Positions 1 to 7,962 of a stretch of DNA of 36,665 nucleotides are shown here, in pieces (the stretch's first letter is position 1; each line of letters starts with the position of its first letter). The notes beneath the pieces are model-generated. The model saw nothing but the letters and a program-made list of their open reading frames with translations, made no database searches and was not told the DNA's origin. The DNA lies in the NCBI GenBank assembly GCA_017609915.1, contig JAFCDA010000008.1:1-36665 (forward strand), written 5' to 3'. A program made the translations under genes and the position numbers. This DNA comes from Candidatus Pacearchaeota archaeon (lineage in GTDB: Archaea > Nanobdellota > Nanobdellia > Pacearchaeales > GW2011-AR1).

Positions 1-231
1 TCATTTCCATCCACCCTTTTCAGTAATTATAAAATCATCATTATGTTCAGGAGCATTTTTAAGAAATCTTTTTTTAAACTCAAAATCGCATTTCTTACCC
101 TCACCTTCTTTTCTTTCAAACTCTTCTCTATCTACACCTATCTCAACCTTCTCAGAATCTACTTTAGCAAGTGCAGAAGCAAATTTATCTAAAATTTGCT
201 TAGCTTGTCTTTTAATTTTCTTTTCATCCAT
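1..231 (-). CDS. GatC-like small protein (putative Asp-tRNA(Asn)/Glu-tRNA(Gln) amidotransferase subunit C)
   Basis: Complete 76-residue acidic/basic protein: ATG at 231, TGA at the window edge. The N-terminal half (about 1-30) is a charged amphipathic helix; the C-terminal half carries a 'FKKRFLKNAPEHNDDFIITEKGGW' type tail. From memory this matches short DPANN proteins annotated as GatCAB subunit C, which brace GatA against GatB; that identity is recalled, not computed. A TATA-like TTTTATATAT lies about 22 nt upstream of the ATG, overlapping the end of the preceding gene's coding region, so the mRNA is probably leaderless. GatB is encoded 22 kb away on the same strand; no GatA is visible in the window. 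Other possibility: an unrelated small conserved archaeal protein. Confidence 0.6.
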   Translation of the reverse strand: MDEKKIKRQAKQILDKFASALAKVDSEKVEIGVDREEFERKEGEGKKCDFEFKKRFLKNAPEHNDDFIITEKGGWK

Positions 232-261
232 GTTTAGAAGTAGTTTAAAGGATATATAAAA

Positions 262-684
262 TTATTTGAAGCCTAATAAAACGACCCCAATAATAACCAA
301 AAATGTTCCAATACCCTTAATCAAACCAAATTCAGATTTAAATACAAAAATAGAGGCTATAACAACAACCAAAGTATTAACAGCAACAATAGCCAAAGTA
401 TATCCAGGATTTAAAGCAATTTTCATTGAATTAACTAATAATACATTTGCAATAACTCCTAAAAGAGCAGCTATTAAAATAAAAACAAAAGCATTTTTAC
501 TAACTGTTAAAGGTATTTTATTAAAATATAAATAAAAAAATAAAACTATTGTGGAAATTCCAAAATAATATAAAAACAACAATTCACTACTAACACCTAA
601 ATCAGCTATCTTTCTATATAAGAGAAATACCACTGAAAAAGCCAGCATTGAAACAAATGCAATTATAAACCAACTCATTTTCAT
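262..684 (-). CDS. EamA/DMT-family small membrane transporter (single-domain)
   Basis: 140 residues, almost entirely hydrophobic, with about five predicted membrane segments (roughly 3-22, 33-52, 63-85, 93-113, 119-139). This is the length of one EamA repeat, half of a ten-helix drug/metabolite transporter, so it would act as a dimer like SMR-type proteins. The pattern 'ANVLLVNSMKIALNPGYTLAIVAVNT' is typical of the conserved central part of EamA proteins. Substrate unknown. It sits 30 nt downstream of the TrmB-type regulator on the same strand, which may control it. A TTTTAAATAT box about 25 nt upstream of the ATG overlaps the regulator's stop codon, suggesting its own leaderless promoter. 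Confidence 0.75.
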   Translation of the reverse strand: MKMSWFIIAFVSMLAFSVVFLLYRKIADLGVSSELLFLYYFGISTIVLFFYLYFNKIPLTVSKNAFVFILIAALLGVIANVLLVNSMKIALNPGYTLAIVAVNTLVVVIASIFVFKSEFGLIKGIGTFLVIIGVVLLGFK

Positions 685-714
685 AATAAATATAAGGATT
701 AAGCATATTTAAAA

Positions 715-1422
715 TTATTTGATTATTTCTGCATCTTTATAACTATCCAAAAACATCTGTTTCATAATTTTAGCCAAAGGCTTATCCCTAACCATTAAAG
801 TGACATTTGATTTTATTAATGCAATCATAACTTGTTCGTTATCTATAATTGACATAGCAACCCCTTCATTTGAAAATTTCCTTATATTCTTATTTATTTT
901 CAAATATTCTTTAGCATCTTTTTCTGTTTCTTTATCATACCTTGTTAAAGTTTTAATATCCCTACCTTTTTTCAAATTTTTTCTCAAATTCTCCGCCCAA
1001 TCTGGTCTATACTCTGAAGTCCATTTTATAGTATAATTATAATCTTCTGCATGTTTTAATTCTTTAACAATCTTATAAAATCCTTTTCTACCAATTTCCA
1101 TAACAATCGGATTTTTTTCTTTAACATCATAAAATTGTTTCATTTTCTTAGCCTTTTCTTTAGCTTTTTCCAATTTTTTCTGTTTTTCCTCAATAAATTC
1201 TATTAAATGTTTAGGGCTAGTTGGAACAAACTTCTTAGTTTTCTCAGGAATTACTTCTGCAAGCCCCTTATTTATCAAGGAATCTAAAATATTGTATATT
1301 TTACCATATGGAACACCACTTTCTCTGCTTAAATCTCCAGAACCTATTTTTCCAAGTCTAACTAATTGTTCATATACTTTAGCTTCATTTTTTGTTAATC
1401 CAAATTCTTCATATTCTTCCAT
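715..1422 (-). CDS. TrmB-family transcriptional regulator
   Basis: 235 residues from ATG 1422. An N-terminal winged helix (about 8-75: 'GLTKNEAKVYEQLVRLG...SGVPYGKIYNILDSLINKGLAEV') is the TrmB/Sugar-specific regulator signature, followed by a Lys/Glu-rich coiled coil (about 78-105) and a C-terminal PLD-like effector/dimer domain (about 110-235). A GTG codon 21 nt upstream (1443) would add seven residues; ATG 1422 is preferred because TTTAAAAG at about 1445-1452 is placed as the TATA box of a leaderless message. TrmB proteins usually sense sugars or metabolites; the ligand here is not readable. It is divergent from the HAD gene, and inverted repeats in the intergenic region are candidate binding sites. 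Confidence 0.85.
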   Translation of the reverse strand: MEEYEEFGLTKNEAKVYEQLVRLGKIGSGDLSRESGVPYGKIYNILDSLINKGLAEVIPEKTKKFVPTSPKHLIEFIEEKQKKLEKAKEKAKKMKQFYDVKEKNPIVMEIGRKGFYKIVKELKHAEDYNYTIKWTSEYRPDWAENLRKNLKKGRDIKTLTRYDKETEKDAKEYLKINKNIRKFSNEGVAMSIIDNEQVMIALIKSNVTLMVRDKPLAKIMKQMFLDSYKDAEIIK

Positions 1423-1454
1423 AGTATTATATTTATTCTTCACTTTTAAACTTA

Positions 1455-1549
1455 TCTATTGCCACCCCCAAAGTGGTTGCATAGCTTTAAATACTATTTT
1501 GATTATATATTTGTAACCACTAAACAATGGTTAAATAAACTAAAAACAA
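1455..1549. promoter_or_regulatory. Divergent promoter with inverted repeats between trmB-like and HAD genes
   Basis: Two ACCAC-centred inverted repeats are visible: TAACCA-CTAAACAA-TGGTTA at about 1515-1534 and a CCAC/GTGG pair in TGCCACCCCCAAAGTGGTTG at about 1460-1479. Both contain AACCACT on one strand, as expected for repeated operator half-sites. TATA-like elements occur toward both genes. Autoregulation by the adjacent TrmB-like protein is an inference. Confidence 0.45.
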
Positions 1550-2188
1550 ATGAAAATGAAAAATATATACAAAAAAAAAGTAGCAATTTTCGACGTAGAT
1601 GGAACTTTAATTGATTCAAAAACAAAAATCATAAAAGATGTTATTAATGCTTTTAAAAGATTAGGTAAATCTATAACACCTGAACAAATAAGGGGTAATT
1701 GGTATGATCTTGCAAATAAATATAAAATAAGCAATAAAAATTTTGATAACGCCCTTAGCCAAAGAAAATCATGGGAACAAGCACTAAAAAACGGAGATGC
1801 CCCAATATTCCCAGAAACACACAGGGTTTTAGACAAATTAAAAAAGAAAGGTGTAAGAATGAGTATATTATCAAAATCTACACCAAGATACACTAACACA
1901 AAATTAGATTATTTTGATTTAAAAAAATATTTTGAACAAGTAATTACTATTAATCCTGACTCCCCTAACAAAACACAAGGATCAATAGAAGTAATTGAAG
2001 CTATGGATCCTAAAACAATTCAAAAAGCTTATTTTATTGGAGACAAAAAAGAAGATGTAACTATTGCAAACGACATAAATGAAAAATACAAACTTTCAAC
2101 TCAAGGAATATATGTTAATAGACAAGGAGAAACATTAGAAGGCTTTCACAATATTAGATCACTTGAAGGTTTTTTAGGATTAATATAA
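1550..2188 (+). CDS. HAD-superfamily hydrolase (phosphoglycolate-phosphatase-like)
   Basis: 212 residues. Motif I DVDGT at about 15-19 (nucleophile Asp, acid/base Asp), motif II Ser in 'MSILSKST' at about 103-110, a motif III Lys, and motif IV 'FIGDKKEDVTIAND' at about 163-176 carrying the metal-binding Asp residues. The region between motif I and II is helical, as in C1-cap HADs. Phosphatase activity on a small phosphorylated metabolite is expected; the substrate cannot be told. ATG 1550 and ATG 1556 are both usable. It is followed by the kinase-like gene at a TAAAATG junction, so the two are probably co-transcribed. Confidence 0.85.
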   Translation: MKMKNIYKKKVAIFDVDGTLIDSKTKIIKDVINAFKRLGKSITPEQIRGNWYDLANKYKISNKNFDNALSQRKSWEQALKNGDAPIFPETHRVLDKLKKKGVRMSILSKSTPRYTNTKLDYFDLKKYFEQVITINPDSPNKTQGSIEVIEAMDPKTIQKAYFIGDKKEDVTIANDINEKYKLSTQGIYVNRQGETLEGFHNIRSLEGFLGLI

Positions 2189-2189
2189 A

Positions 2190-3137
2190 ATGGAAGACAA
2201 AATAAAACAAATAATTGAAAAAGAATTTAATGCAAACACATTAGAAATAAAAAGAATAACAGAAGGATATTCACATTTCATGTATGAAATAAAGATAGAC
2301 AAAGAACCTAAAACAGTTATAGTAAGATTTTCAAATAATAAAAAAGAAGATGTATGTCTTGAAAAAGAAAAGTATATTATTGAAAAATTAAGGGAAAATC
2401 AAATTCCTGCTCCAAAAATTCATGTTTTTAAAGAAGATTACATGATATTAGAAAAGCTTTCAGGAATTAGATTAGATTCTATTTGGGATTCATTAACAAA
2501 ACAAGAAAAAATTCAAGTAACTAAAGAAATAGGAATCTTGTTATCAAAAATTCATTCTATTAAATTAGAAAAATTTGGTAAAATTGAAGCTAAAGGAAAA
2601 ATAGAATCAGACGAGGCTTTTGAATTTAGAGCTATGGGAGAAAAAACAAAATATAATTTATTTTTAAGAGAATATCTTAAACATCATTTTGAAGATTTAG
2701 CAAGATTAGTCTCTTATGAACATGTATCAAAAGAATTTATAATAAATCTTTTTTCATATTTAATCAAAAATTTAGATAAAGTAAAATATTTAGGAGAACC
2801 TACTTTAATACATGGAGATTTTATGACCGGCCACCTTTTTGTTGAAAAAATAAATAATGAATATAAAATAATTGGAATAATTGATTTTGAATTTGCAAGT
2901 TCTTATTCTCCAGACTATGACTTTATTAAATTACATAGACAAGGATTTTTTGAAGATCTTGAATTAAAAAACGCTTTAGTAGAGGGTTATGGAAAAATAA
3001 ATGAACAAGGAGTAGAAATTCATAGATTAATAAGAGATATGGGCTTTGCTTGGGCTGTTTTAGAATCTGGAAATAAAGAATTATCAGATAAAAAAATTAA
3101 GGAATTAGAAGAAAAAATAAGTAAAAAAATCATCTAA
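2190..3137 (+). CDS. APH/choline-kinase-fold phosphotransferase
   Basis: 315 residues of protein-kinase-like fold. The N-lobe includes 'EGYSHFMYEIKI' (nucleotide loop) and 'TVIVRFSN' (strand with the basic residue), then 'YMILEKLSG' (hinge). The catalytic loop is 'LIHGDFMTGHLFVE' at about 206-219 (HGDxxxxH/N: catalytic Asp, metal ligand), followed by 'IIDFEFAS' (the Mg-binding DFE/DxD position). This matches the aminoglycoside phosphotransferase family, whose members phosphorylate many small molecules; there is no basis for calling a resistance gene. It starts one base after the HAD stop codon, suggesting a kinase/phosphatase pair acting on related metabolites (inference). The last 8 bp overlap the convergent metallophosphoesterase gene. 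Confidence 0.85.
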   Translation: MEDKIKQIIEKEFNANTLEIKRITEGYSHFMYEIKIDKEPKTVIVRFSNNKKEDVCLEKEKYIIEKLRENQIPAPKIHVFKEDYMILEKLSGIRLDSIWDSLTKQEKIQVTKEIGILLSKIHSIKLEKFGKIEAKGKIESDEAFEFRAMGEKTKYNLFLREYLKHHFEDLARLVSYEHVSKEFIINLFSYLIKNLDKVKYLGEPTLIHGDFMTGHLFVEKINNEYKIIGIIDFEFASSYSPDYDFIKLHRQGFFEDLELKNALVEGYGKINEQGVEIHRLIRDMGFAWAVLESGNKELSDKKIKELEEKISKKII

Positions 3138-3963
3138 TAAACCTAACTTTCCCAACCTTCCCCTTTTTTTCATCATAATCAATAACTACGGCTTTTCCTT
3201 CATAAGCTGGACCAACATCAATAATCAATGTTTTTCCTATCTTATCTTTACCCTGATATTCATGCATATGCCCACAAAGATTAAGTAAAGGATTATATCT
3301 TTCAATAATTCTCCTAACAAGTTTTGAACCCTTTTCCACACCTTGAAGTTCTTTTGAGGCCTCTTTAGAATTAATCTTACTCAACTTTGTTTTATACGGA
3401 ACATTATGAGATACAAAGATTATATTATCTTTCCTATATTTTTTAAATAACTTATCCAGTTTTCTTCTAAGTTTCTTATAGCTTTTACTTTTAACTCTTC
3501 CAGGAAAAGTACTTGTAGCCATTCCTATAAACCTAATTTTACCAATTTTTATAGAAGCATAATCAAAAATCTTTATGTTTTTATATTTTTTAATTATTTG
3601 TGTAAAAAAATCCTGGCAAAGCCAATTCCATTTTGATTTTTTATAATCAAGAGCATCATACCATTTAGTGTGATCATTATTACCTGTAACAGAGATTACA
3701 GGAGTTTTTATTTTATTCAATTTCTTTAAAACATCTTCTCCTTTTTTCAAATCTTTTTTAACCAGCTCCTTCATTTTCTTTTTCCCAATAACTTCCCATA
3801 ATTCTTTATCTGTTTTATAACAATGTTTAAACCATATTTTTCTATAAGTAAAAGGACAATAATCTCCAACAGAAACAATCAAATCAACTTTTTCTTTCTC
3901 AATCTTCTTTCTCAATTTCACAGGAAACTTTCCATGAAAGTCACCAATCGCAAGAATTTTCAT
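3130..3963 (-). CDS. Calcineurin-like metallophosphoesterase
   Basis: 277 residues with the complete metallophosphoesterase motif order: 'GDFHGKF' (D-x-H, about 7-13), 'VSVGDYCPF' (GD, about 30-38), 'SVTGNNDH' (GNH/D, about 90-97), 'FVSHNVPY' (H, about 183-190) and 'LCGHMHEYQG' (GHxH, about 229-238). These bind two metals and support phosphoester hydrolysis; the substrate is unknown. Its ATG overlaps the AspRS stop region by 4 nt (ATGA-type overlap), so it is translated from the same message as AspRS. It overlaps the tail of the kinase gene on the opposite strand. Confidence 0.88.
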   Translation of the reverse strand: MKILAIGDFHGKFPVKLRKKIEKEKVDLIVSVGDYCPFTYRKIWFKHCYKTDKELWEVIGKKKMKELVKKDLKKGEDVLKKLNKIKTPVISVTGNNDHTKWYDALDYKKSKWNWLCQDFFTQIIKKYKNIKIFDYASIKIGKIRFIGMATSTFPGRVKSKSYKKLRRKLDKLFKKYRKDNIIFVSHNVPYKTKLSKINSKEASKELQGVEKGSKLVRRIIERYNPLLNLCGHMHEYQGKDKIGKTLIIDVGPAYEGKAVVIDYDEKKGKVGKVRFIR

Positions 3964-5576
3964 TTTTTAGTTTTCTTTTTAATAGAAGAAATATTAACTT
4001 CTTTCAATTGTTTATCAGATAATCTAGAAGGAGCATTAAGCATAACATCTCTTGCTTCTTTATTTTTAGGAAAAGCTATAATCTCTCTTATTGATTCTTG
4101 TCCTAACATTAATTGAACTAATCTATCAAAACCAAATGCAATTCCTCCATGAGGTGGAGCCCCATAATTCAAAGCATCTAGTAAAAATCCAAATTTTTCT
4201 TTTGCTTCTTTTTTACTTATTCCTAATAAATCAAAAATCTTTTCTTGAATCTTAGAATTGTGAATTCTAATACTTCCTCCACCAATCTCAACCCCATTTA
4301 AAACAATATCATAAGCTAATGATTTAGATTTTTCATTAAAGTTTTTTTCAGCAGGCATTGTAAATGGGTGATGCATTGATTTATACCTTTTGTCTTCTTT
4401 ACTATATTCAAACAAAGGAAAATCAACAACCCAACAAAAAGCAAATTTTTCGCCCTTTTTCCTTAAATCAGGCCTATCTGTTTTATATTTTTTCATTGAT
4501 TCATCATAACTAATCCTTTGAAAAGGTATTTTAACATCTTGATTTAAAACTTTTTTAAAAACATATTTAACAAGTCTTTCAACAACATCAATTATATCTT
4601 CTTGTTCAATAAAACTCATCTCAACATCAATTTGAGTAAATTCAGGTTGTCTATCGCTTCTTAAATCTTCATCTCTAAAACATCTTGGAATTTGAATATA
4701 TTTATCAAAACCAGCAACCATTGATAATTGTTTAAACAACTGAGGGCTTTGCGGAAGAGCATAAAAATTTCCAGGAAAATTCCTACTTGGAACAATATAA
4801 TCTCTTGCTCCTTCAGGAGTTGATTTAGCTAAAATTGGAGTTTCAATATTAATAAAACCTTCTTCATAAAAAAAATCCCTTACTGCCTTCATTATTTTAC
4901 TTCTCATAATAATATTTTTTTGCATTCTATTACTTCTCAAATCTAAAAACCTATACTTTAATCTTAAATCCTCATTTGAAATATCTTCATTAATTTCAAA
5001 AGGCAGTAATGGACAAGAATTTAATATCTCCAACCCCTTAATAAAAACTTCAACCCTACCAGAAGAAAGCTCTTTATTTTCACTTCCTTTTGGTCTTGCT
5101 TTAACCTCTCCTTTAATTAAAACACAAGATTCTTTGTTCAATTTTTTAACTTTTTCAAAATCAGAATTTTTTCCAATAATAACACATTGAACTTTTCCAT
5201 ATCTGTCTCTTAAATCAAGAAAAATAACTTTTCCATGTTCTCTAATAGTATCTACCCAACCAACTAAAGTAACTTTCTTTCCACTTAATTTTTCATTGAC
5301 TTCTCCTAAATTATGACTTCTCATACCTTTACTTCTTTTTTTTGACTTATAAATCTTATCCTCTCTCAATAGAACAATTTTTCCATTATCTATTGAAACC
5401 CTATCTAAAGAAACTAAATAATCTAAAATAAGAGAAAAAGTTTGATACATCATTTTTTTAGGAAGACTATTCCATAACTTTTTCTTCCCTAACAAACCAT
5501 TCTTTTTTTTAATAGTCTTTTCAACCATTAATATACTATCTAATCTAGGATAATGCAATACCTTTTGTAAATTCAT
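3960..5576 (-). CDS. aspS: Bacterial-type aspartyl-tRNA synthetase with archaeal winged-helix-like N-terminal extension
   Basis: 538 residues. Residues about 1-75 ('LHYPRLDSILMVEK...LWNSLPKKMMYQTFSLILDYL') resemble a stand-alone archaeal winged-helix protein. From Met85 ('MRSHNLGEV') the protein follows bacterial AspRS: OB fold with 'GWVDTIREHGKVIFLDLRDRYG', class II core 'STPEGARDYIVPSR', 'ALPQSPQLFKQ', motif 2 'RCFRDEDLRSDRQPEFTQ', and motif 3 'GGIAFGFDRLVQLM'. The step from 'DRPDLR' to 'WVVDFPLFEY' takes about ten residues, so the large GAD insertion of bacterial AspRS is missing. A TATA box (TTTATATAG, about 5599-5607) sits 25-30 nt before ATG 5576, supporting translation of the extension. 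With GatB and a GatC-like protein in the genome, a non-discriminating enzyme that also charges tRNA(Asn) is plausible. Confidence 0.93.
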   Translation of the reverse strand: MNLQKVLHYPRLDSILMVEKTIKKKNGLLGKKKLWNSLPKKMMYQTFSLILDYLVSLDRVSIDNGKIVLLREDKIYKSKKRSKGMRSHNLGEVNEKLSGKKVTLVGWVDTIREHGKVIFLDLRDRYGKVQCVIIGKNSDFEKVKKLNKESCVLIKGEVKARPKGSENKELSSGRVEVFIKGLEILNSCPLLPFEINEDISNEDLRLKYRFLDLRSNRMQKNIIMRSKIMKAVRDFFYEEGFINIETPILAKSTPEGARDYIVPSRNFPGNFYALPQSPQLFKQLSMVAGFDKYIQIPRCFRDEDLRSDRQPEFTQIDVEMSFIEQEDIIDVVERLVKYVFKKVLNQDVKIPFQRISYDESMKKYKTDRPDLRKKGEKFAFCWVVDFPLFEYSKEDKRYKSMHHPFTMPAEKNFNEKSKSLAYDIVLNGVEIGGGSIRIHNSKIQEKIFDLLGISKKEAKEKFGFLLDALNYGAPPHGGIAFGFDRLVQLMLGQESIREIIAFPKNKEARDVMLNAPSRLSDKQLKEVNISSIKKKTKK

Positions 5577-5584
5577 AGGTTATA

Positions 5585-5608
5585 TAAGTTTATATAACTA
5601 TATAAATC
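5585..5608 (-). promoter_or_regulatory. aspS TATA-box promoter
   Basis: On the minus strand GGATTTATATAG and TTATATAAAC precede the first ATG of aspS (5576). The upstream box is at the distance expected for a leaderless archaeal transcript. This decides the start: the message begins at or next to the ATG of the fused open frame and not at internal Met85. Confidence 0.6.
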
Positions 5609-5618
5609 CTCCTAAAAA

Positions 5619-7082
5619 TCACATCAATTTCTCAAGGATATCATTAACTTCTTTACCTGTAATCTTACCTTTAAATTCTTTCATAATCAAGCCCATATAA
5701 GCTCCTTTACTTAAACCAGGCTTATTCTCAATAAGTTTAGCAATCTCAGATTCTATTTCTTCTAAGTCAAGTTTTTCAATCTTAATGGCTTCATTAAAAG
5801 ACTTACCCTTAACAATCTCTGTCATAACATGTTTAACATCTGCCTTAGAAATATCTTTAGAAACAATATTATTAACTATGCTCTCAATAATATCTAAACT
5901 TAAAATTTCACTAACATCTTTTCCTTCATGACTGCTTATTTCTTTTGGTATCTCAACCAAGACTTGATAAATAAACCTAGGTTCATTAAAAAGCTTTAAC
6001 AAATTTTCAAAGTCTTCTAATTTATCTTCTCTTAATAATAATTTAATCATTTCATCAGAAAGTCCTTTTTTACTTAATTCTTTTTTAATTTCTGTTCTTA
6101 ATTTAGGTAATGTTCTTTTAGCTTCATCAATAATTGATTTGCTTATTTTTAATAAAGGTAAATCTGTTTCAGGATACATTCTTGCACTTCCAGGTAAAGG
6201 TCTTAAAAATTTAGTTGTCCCATCTTCATTAGCTCCTCTAACTTCTGGTTTTAATTCTTTTTTACCATTATCTTTTTCTAAACTGATTTTGTCACCATCT
6301 TTTTTTAAAAGACGGCTCTGTCTTTCAGCTTCTTTTTCAACAACATTAACAAAAGTCTTAGGATCTTGAAAACCTTTAATCTCTACTCTTGGATGTCCTT
6401 TAATACTAATATTAATATCTTGTCTTATTGTTCCAAGACCTCTTTTAACCTTACAACTTCTTAAAAGATCTCCAATATGTAAAGCAACTTCTTTACATTG
6501 TTCTGCTGATTTAATATCAGGAGCAGTAACAACTTCAACCAAAGGAATTCCTAATCTATCTAATCTAAAAATCTTCTTGCCTTCTTTTCCACCAACCTCG
6601 CGCGCAGCATCTTCTTCTAAATAAACATATGAAATTCCAACTTTCCCACTCTCAGTTTCAATATATCCATCTCTTCCAACTAAAACAGTCCTTTGAAAAC
6701 CAGAAGTATTACTTCCATTAATAACTGTTTTTCTCATTATCTGAGAAATAGGAACAATCTTACAGTTTAATAATAAAGAAATATGTAAGGCAATTTGTAA
6801 TGCTTCTTGATCTATCTTAAATGGAGGAGATTCGTCATATTCAAGCAAACAATTTGTATTAGAATATCCTTGATAAATAAACTTCTTTTCTTTTTCTGCC
6901 TCATGTTTTGCCGCTACATCTATTTCTCCCCCCTCACCTGCTACTGCATGAAGTTTTCTATTAATTATAACATCTGGAGAATCTTTTCTCAATATTGGTG
7001 GACAAAAGCAAAAAAGCTTTCTACTACTATCCAACTGTTGGTGAAGTTCTAATCCGGCCTTAATCTTAATCTTCTTTTCCAT
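5619..7082 (-). CDS. gatE: Glu-tRNA(Gln) amidotransferase subunit E, short form
   Basis: 487 residues. N-terminal GatB/E cradle: 'KAGLELHQQLDSSRKLFCFCPP' (about 5-27), 'YLEEDAAREVG' and 'RLDRLGIPLVEVVTAPDI' (about 175-192), 'RSCKVKRGLGTIRQDINISIKGHPRVEIKG' (kinase-like tRNA/ADP cradle). Then 'LRPLPGSARMYPETDLP' and a C-terminal helical plus YqeY-like tail (about 340-487) that holds the tRNA elbow. GatE phosphorylates Glu-tRNA(Gln) and passes it to ammonia supplied by GatD (21050-22351 here). Archaeal GatE is normally about 620-640 residues; the AspRS-like GAD insertion expected before 'EVRGANEDGTT' is missing and only a Lys-rich linker remains. A 30-bp stretch of this gene (6287-6316) recurs at 33359-33388. 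Confidence 0.93.
   Translation of the reverse strand: MEKKIKIKAGLELHQQLDSSRKLFCFCPPILRKDSPDVIINRKLHAVAGEGGEIDVAAKHEAEKEKKFIYQGYSNTNCLLEYDESPPFKIDQEALQIALHISLLLNCKIVPISQIMRKTVINGSNTSGFQRTVLVGRDGYIETESGKVGISYVYLEEDAAREVGGKEGKKIFRLDRLGIPLVEVVTAPDIKSAEQCKEVALHIGDLLRSCKVKRGLGTIRQDINISIKGHPRVEIKGFQDPKTFVNVVEKEAERQSRLLKKDGDKISLEKDNGKKELKPEVRGANEDGTTKFLRPLPGSARMYPETDLPLLKISKSIIDEAKRTLPKLRTEIKKELSKKGLSDEMIKLLLREDKLEDFENLLKLFNEPRFIYQVLVEIPKEISSHEGKDVSEILSLDIIESIVNNIVSKDISKADVKHVMTEIVKGKSFNEAIKIEKLDLEEIESEIAKLIENKPGLSKGAYMGLIMKEFKGKITGKEVNDILEKLM
6287..6316. repeat. 30-bp exact repeat, copy in gatE
   Basis: Begins TTTTGTCACCATC, continues with T7 AAAA and ends GACGGC; identical to 33359-33388. Inside gatE it encodes 'SRLLKKDGDKI' on the minus strand, in the linker that replaces the GAD domain. 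The other copy is intergenic. Confidence 0.9.
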
Positions 7083-7112
7083 CCTACTATTAATTTAAAC
7101 TCATTTATAATT

Positions 7113-7337
7113 TTAACTTCTTTCTATAATTGCATCAAAAAAATCTCTTAAAACTCCACTACAAAAAATTGGCTCATTTTTACAAGTATATCTTGGTTTA
7201 ATATCAAAAACATCTTCTGTTATTCTCAAAATCTCTTCAAAAGATTCTCCAAAAGATTCTGTATAAGCTTTAGAAAATGAAATTCCTCCAACCCTTAATC
7301 TTACAAATTTAGCAATTCTTAAAACCTTCTTATTCAA
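7113..7337 (-). CDS. Small protein of unknown function, TTG start
   Basis: 74 residues, mixed charge, two Cys in 'YTCKNEPIFCSGVLRDFF' (about 50-67), no membrane segment. The only in-frame start is TTG at 7337 because TGA lies two codons upstream. TTAATATTTTATTAATAT upstream could supply a TATA box. It lies just upstream of gatE on the same strand (31 nt gap) and could be co-transcribed with it. I do not recognise the family; the predicted helices and sensible composition make it more likely real than not. Confidence 0.5.
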   Translation of the reverse strand: MNKKVLRIAKFVRLRVGGISFSKAYTESFGESFEEILRITEDVFDIKPRYTCKNEPIFCSGVLRDFFDAIIERS

Positions 7338-7386
7338 AACTCAAGATATTAATAAAATATTAAGGAACAATATAATCAAAAATCAA

Positions 7387-7424
7387 AATATTTATAAACT
7401 ATACATCACTATAGCATACTATAG
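7387..7424 (+). promoter_or_regulatory. Toxin-antitoxin promoter with phased CTATAG operators
   Basis: TATA box ATATTTATAAACT at 7387-7399 is followed by two palindromic CTATAG boxes at 7409-7414 and 7419-7424, spaced exactly 10 bp, one helical turn. They cover the expected transcription start (about 7418). Evenly phased short palindromes are typical operators for ribbon-helix-helix antitoxins, and the next gene encodes one. Confidence 0.6.
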
Positions 7425-7442
7425 TTAATCAATAAATAAAAA

Positions 7443-7709
7443 ATGAATATTACAACAATACAAATAGACAAAGAAATAAAATCTAGTTTAGATAAATTAA
7501 AAATCCATCATAGAGAAACTTATAATGAATTATTAGATAGATTAATTAACAACACCAAGCCTGTTAATGCGGACAGAGAAAGCCTTATTGCAACAATTGA
7601 AGTTCTTTCCGATCCAGAGTTAATGAAAGGATTAAGTGAATCATTAAAAAGAACAAGCTCAGGAGATTTTGGAACTCCTTTAAATGAAATAGAAAAAGAG
7701 TTAGGATGA
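7443..7709 (+). CDS. Ribbon-helix-helix-type antitoxin
   Basis: 88 residues. Residues 1-35 ('MNITTIQIDKEIKSSLDKLKIHHRETYNELLDRLI') form the beta-helix-helix pattern of an RHH/CopG-like DNA-binding domain seen in archaeal antitoxins; the C-terminal 50 residues are acidic and probably unstructured until they wrap the toxin. Four bases separate its stop from the RelE-like start (TGATAAAATG), the usual coupled order antitoxin then toxin. It is expected to bind the CTATAG operator upstream. It adjoins the left edge of the foreign island, a common position for stabilising modules. Confidence 0.75.
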   Translation: MNITTIQIDKEIKSSLDKLKIHHRETYNELLDRLINNTKPVNADRESLIATIEVLSDPELMKGLSESLKRTSSGDFGTPLNEIEKELG

Positions 7710-7713
7710 TAAA

Positions 7714-7962
7714 ATGTACGAAATTACATTTGATATAAATGCAAAAAAGATTCTCAAAAAATTAAAAAAAAGTGAGCAGAAAAATATTTTAAACAAAATT
7801 AAAAATCTTAGAGAAAATCCTTATATGGGAAAACGTCTTTCAGGAAATCTTTATGGATTATGGAGATTAAGATTTGATAAGTACAGAATATTATATCAAA
7901 TAATAGAAAATAAATTAATAATAGTAGTCATGAATATTGCTCATAGAAAAAATATTTATTAA
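7714..7962 (+). CDS. RelE/ParE-superfamily toxin
   Basis: 82 residues, complete. The fold pattern is standard RelE: two N-terminal helices ('AKKILKKLKKSEQKNILNKIKNL'), 'KRLSGNLYGLWRLRFDKYRILYQI' (beta sheet with catalytic-face Arg/Lys/Tyr), and the C-terminal strand 'IIVVMNIAHRKNIY' with the H-R-x-x-x-Y signature. RelE enzymes cleave mRNA in the ribosomal A site; ParE relatives target gyrase, and 'W/L-R-x-R-x-G/D-x-Y-R' is shared by both. The presence of AHRKxxY favours RelE. Confidence 0.85.
   Translation: MYEITFDINAKKILKKLKKSEQKNILNKIKNLRENPYMGKRLSGNLYGLWRLRFDKYRILYQIIENKLIIVVMNIAHRKNIY

Noticed and set aside
2190-3137. Antibiotic-resistance phosphotransferase
   Set aside because: The fold is shared with many housekeeping kinases; nothing points to a drug substrate.
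7113-7337. Third component of the toxin-antitoxin locus
   Set aside because: It is on the opposite strand with its own start and lies closer to gatE; no link to the pair is visible.
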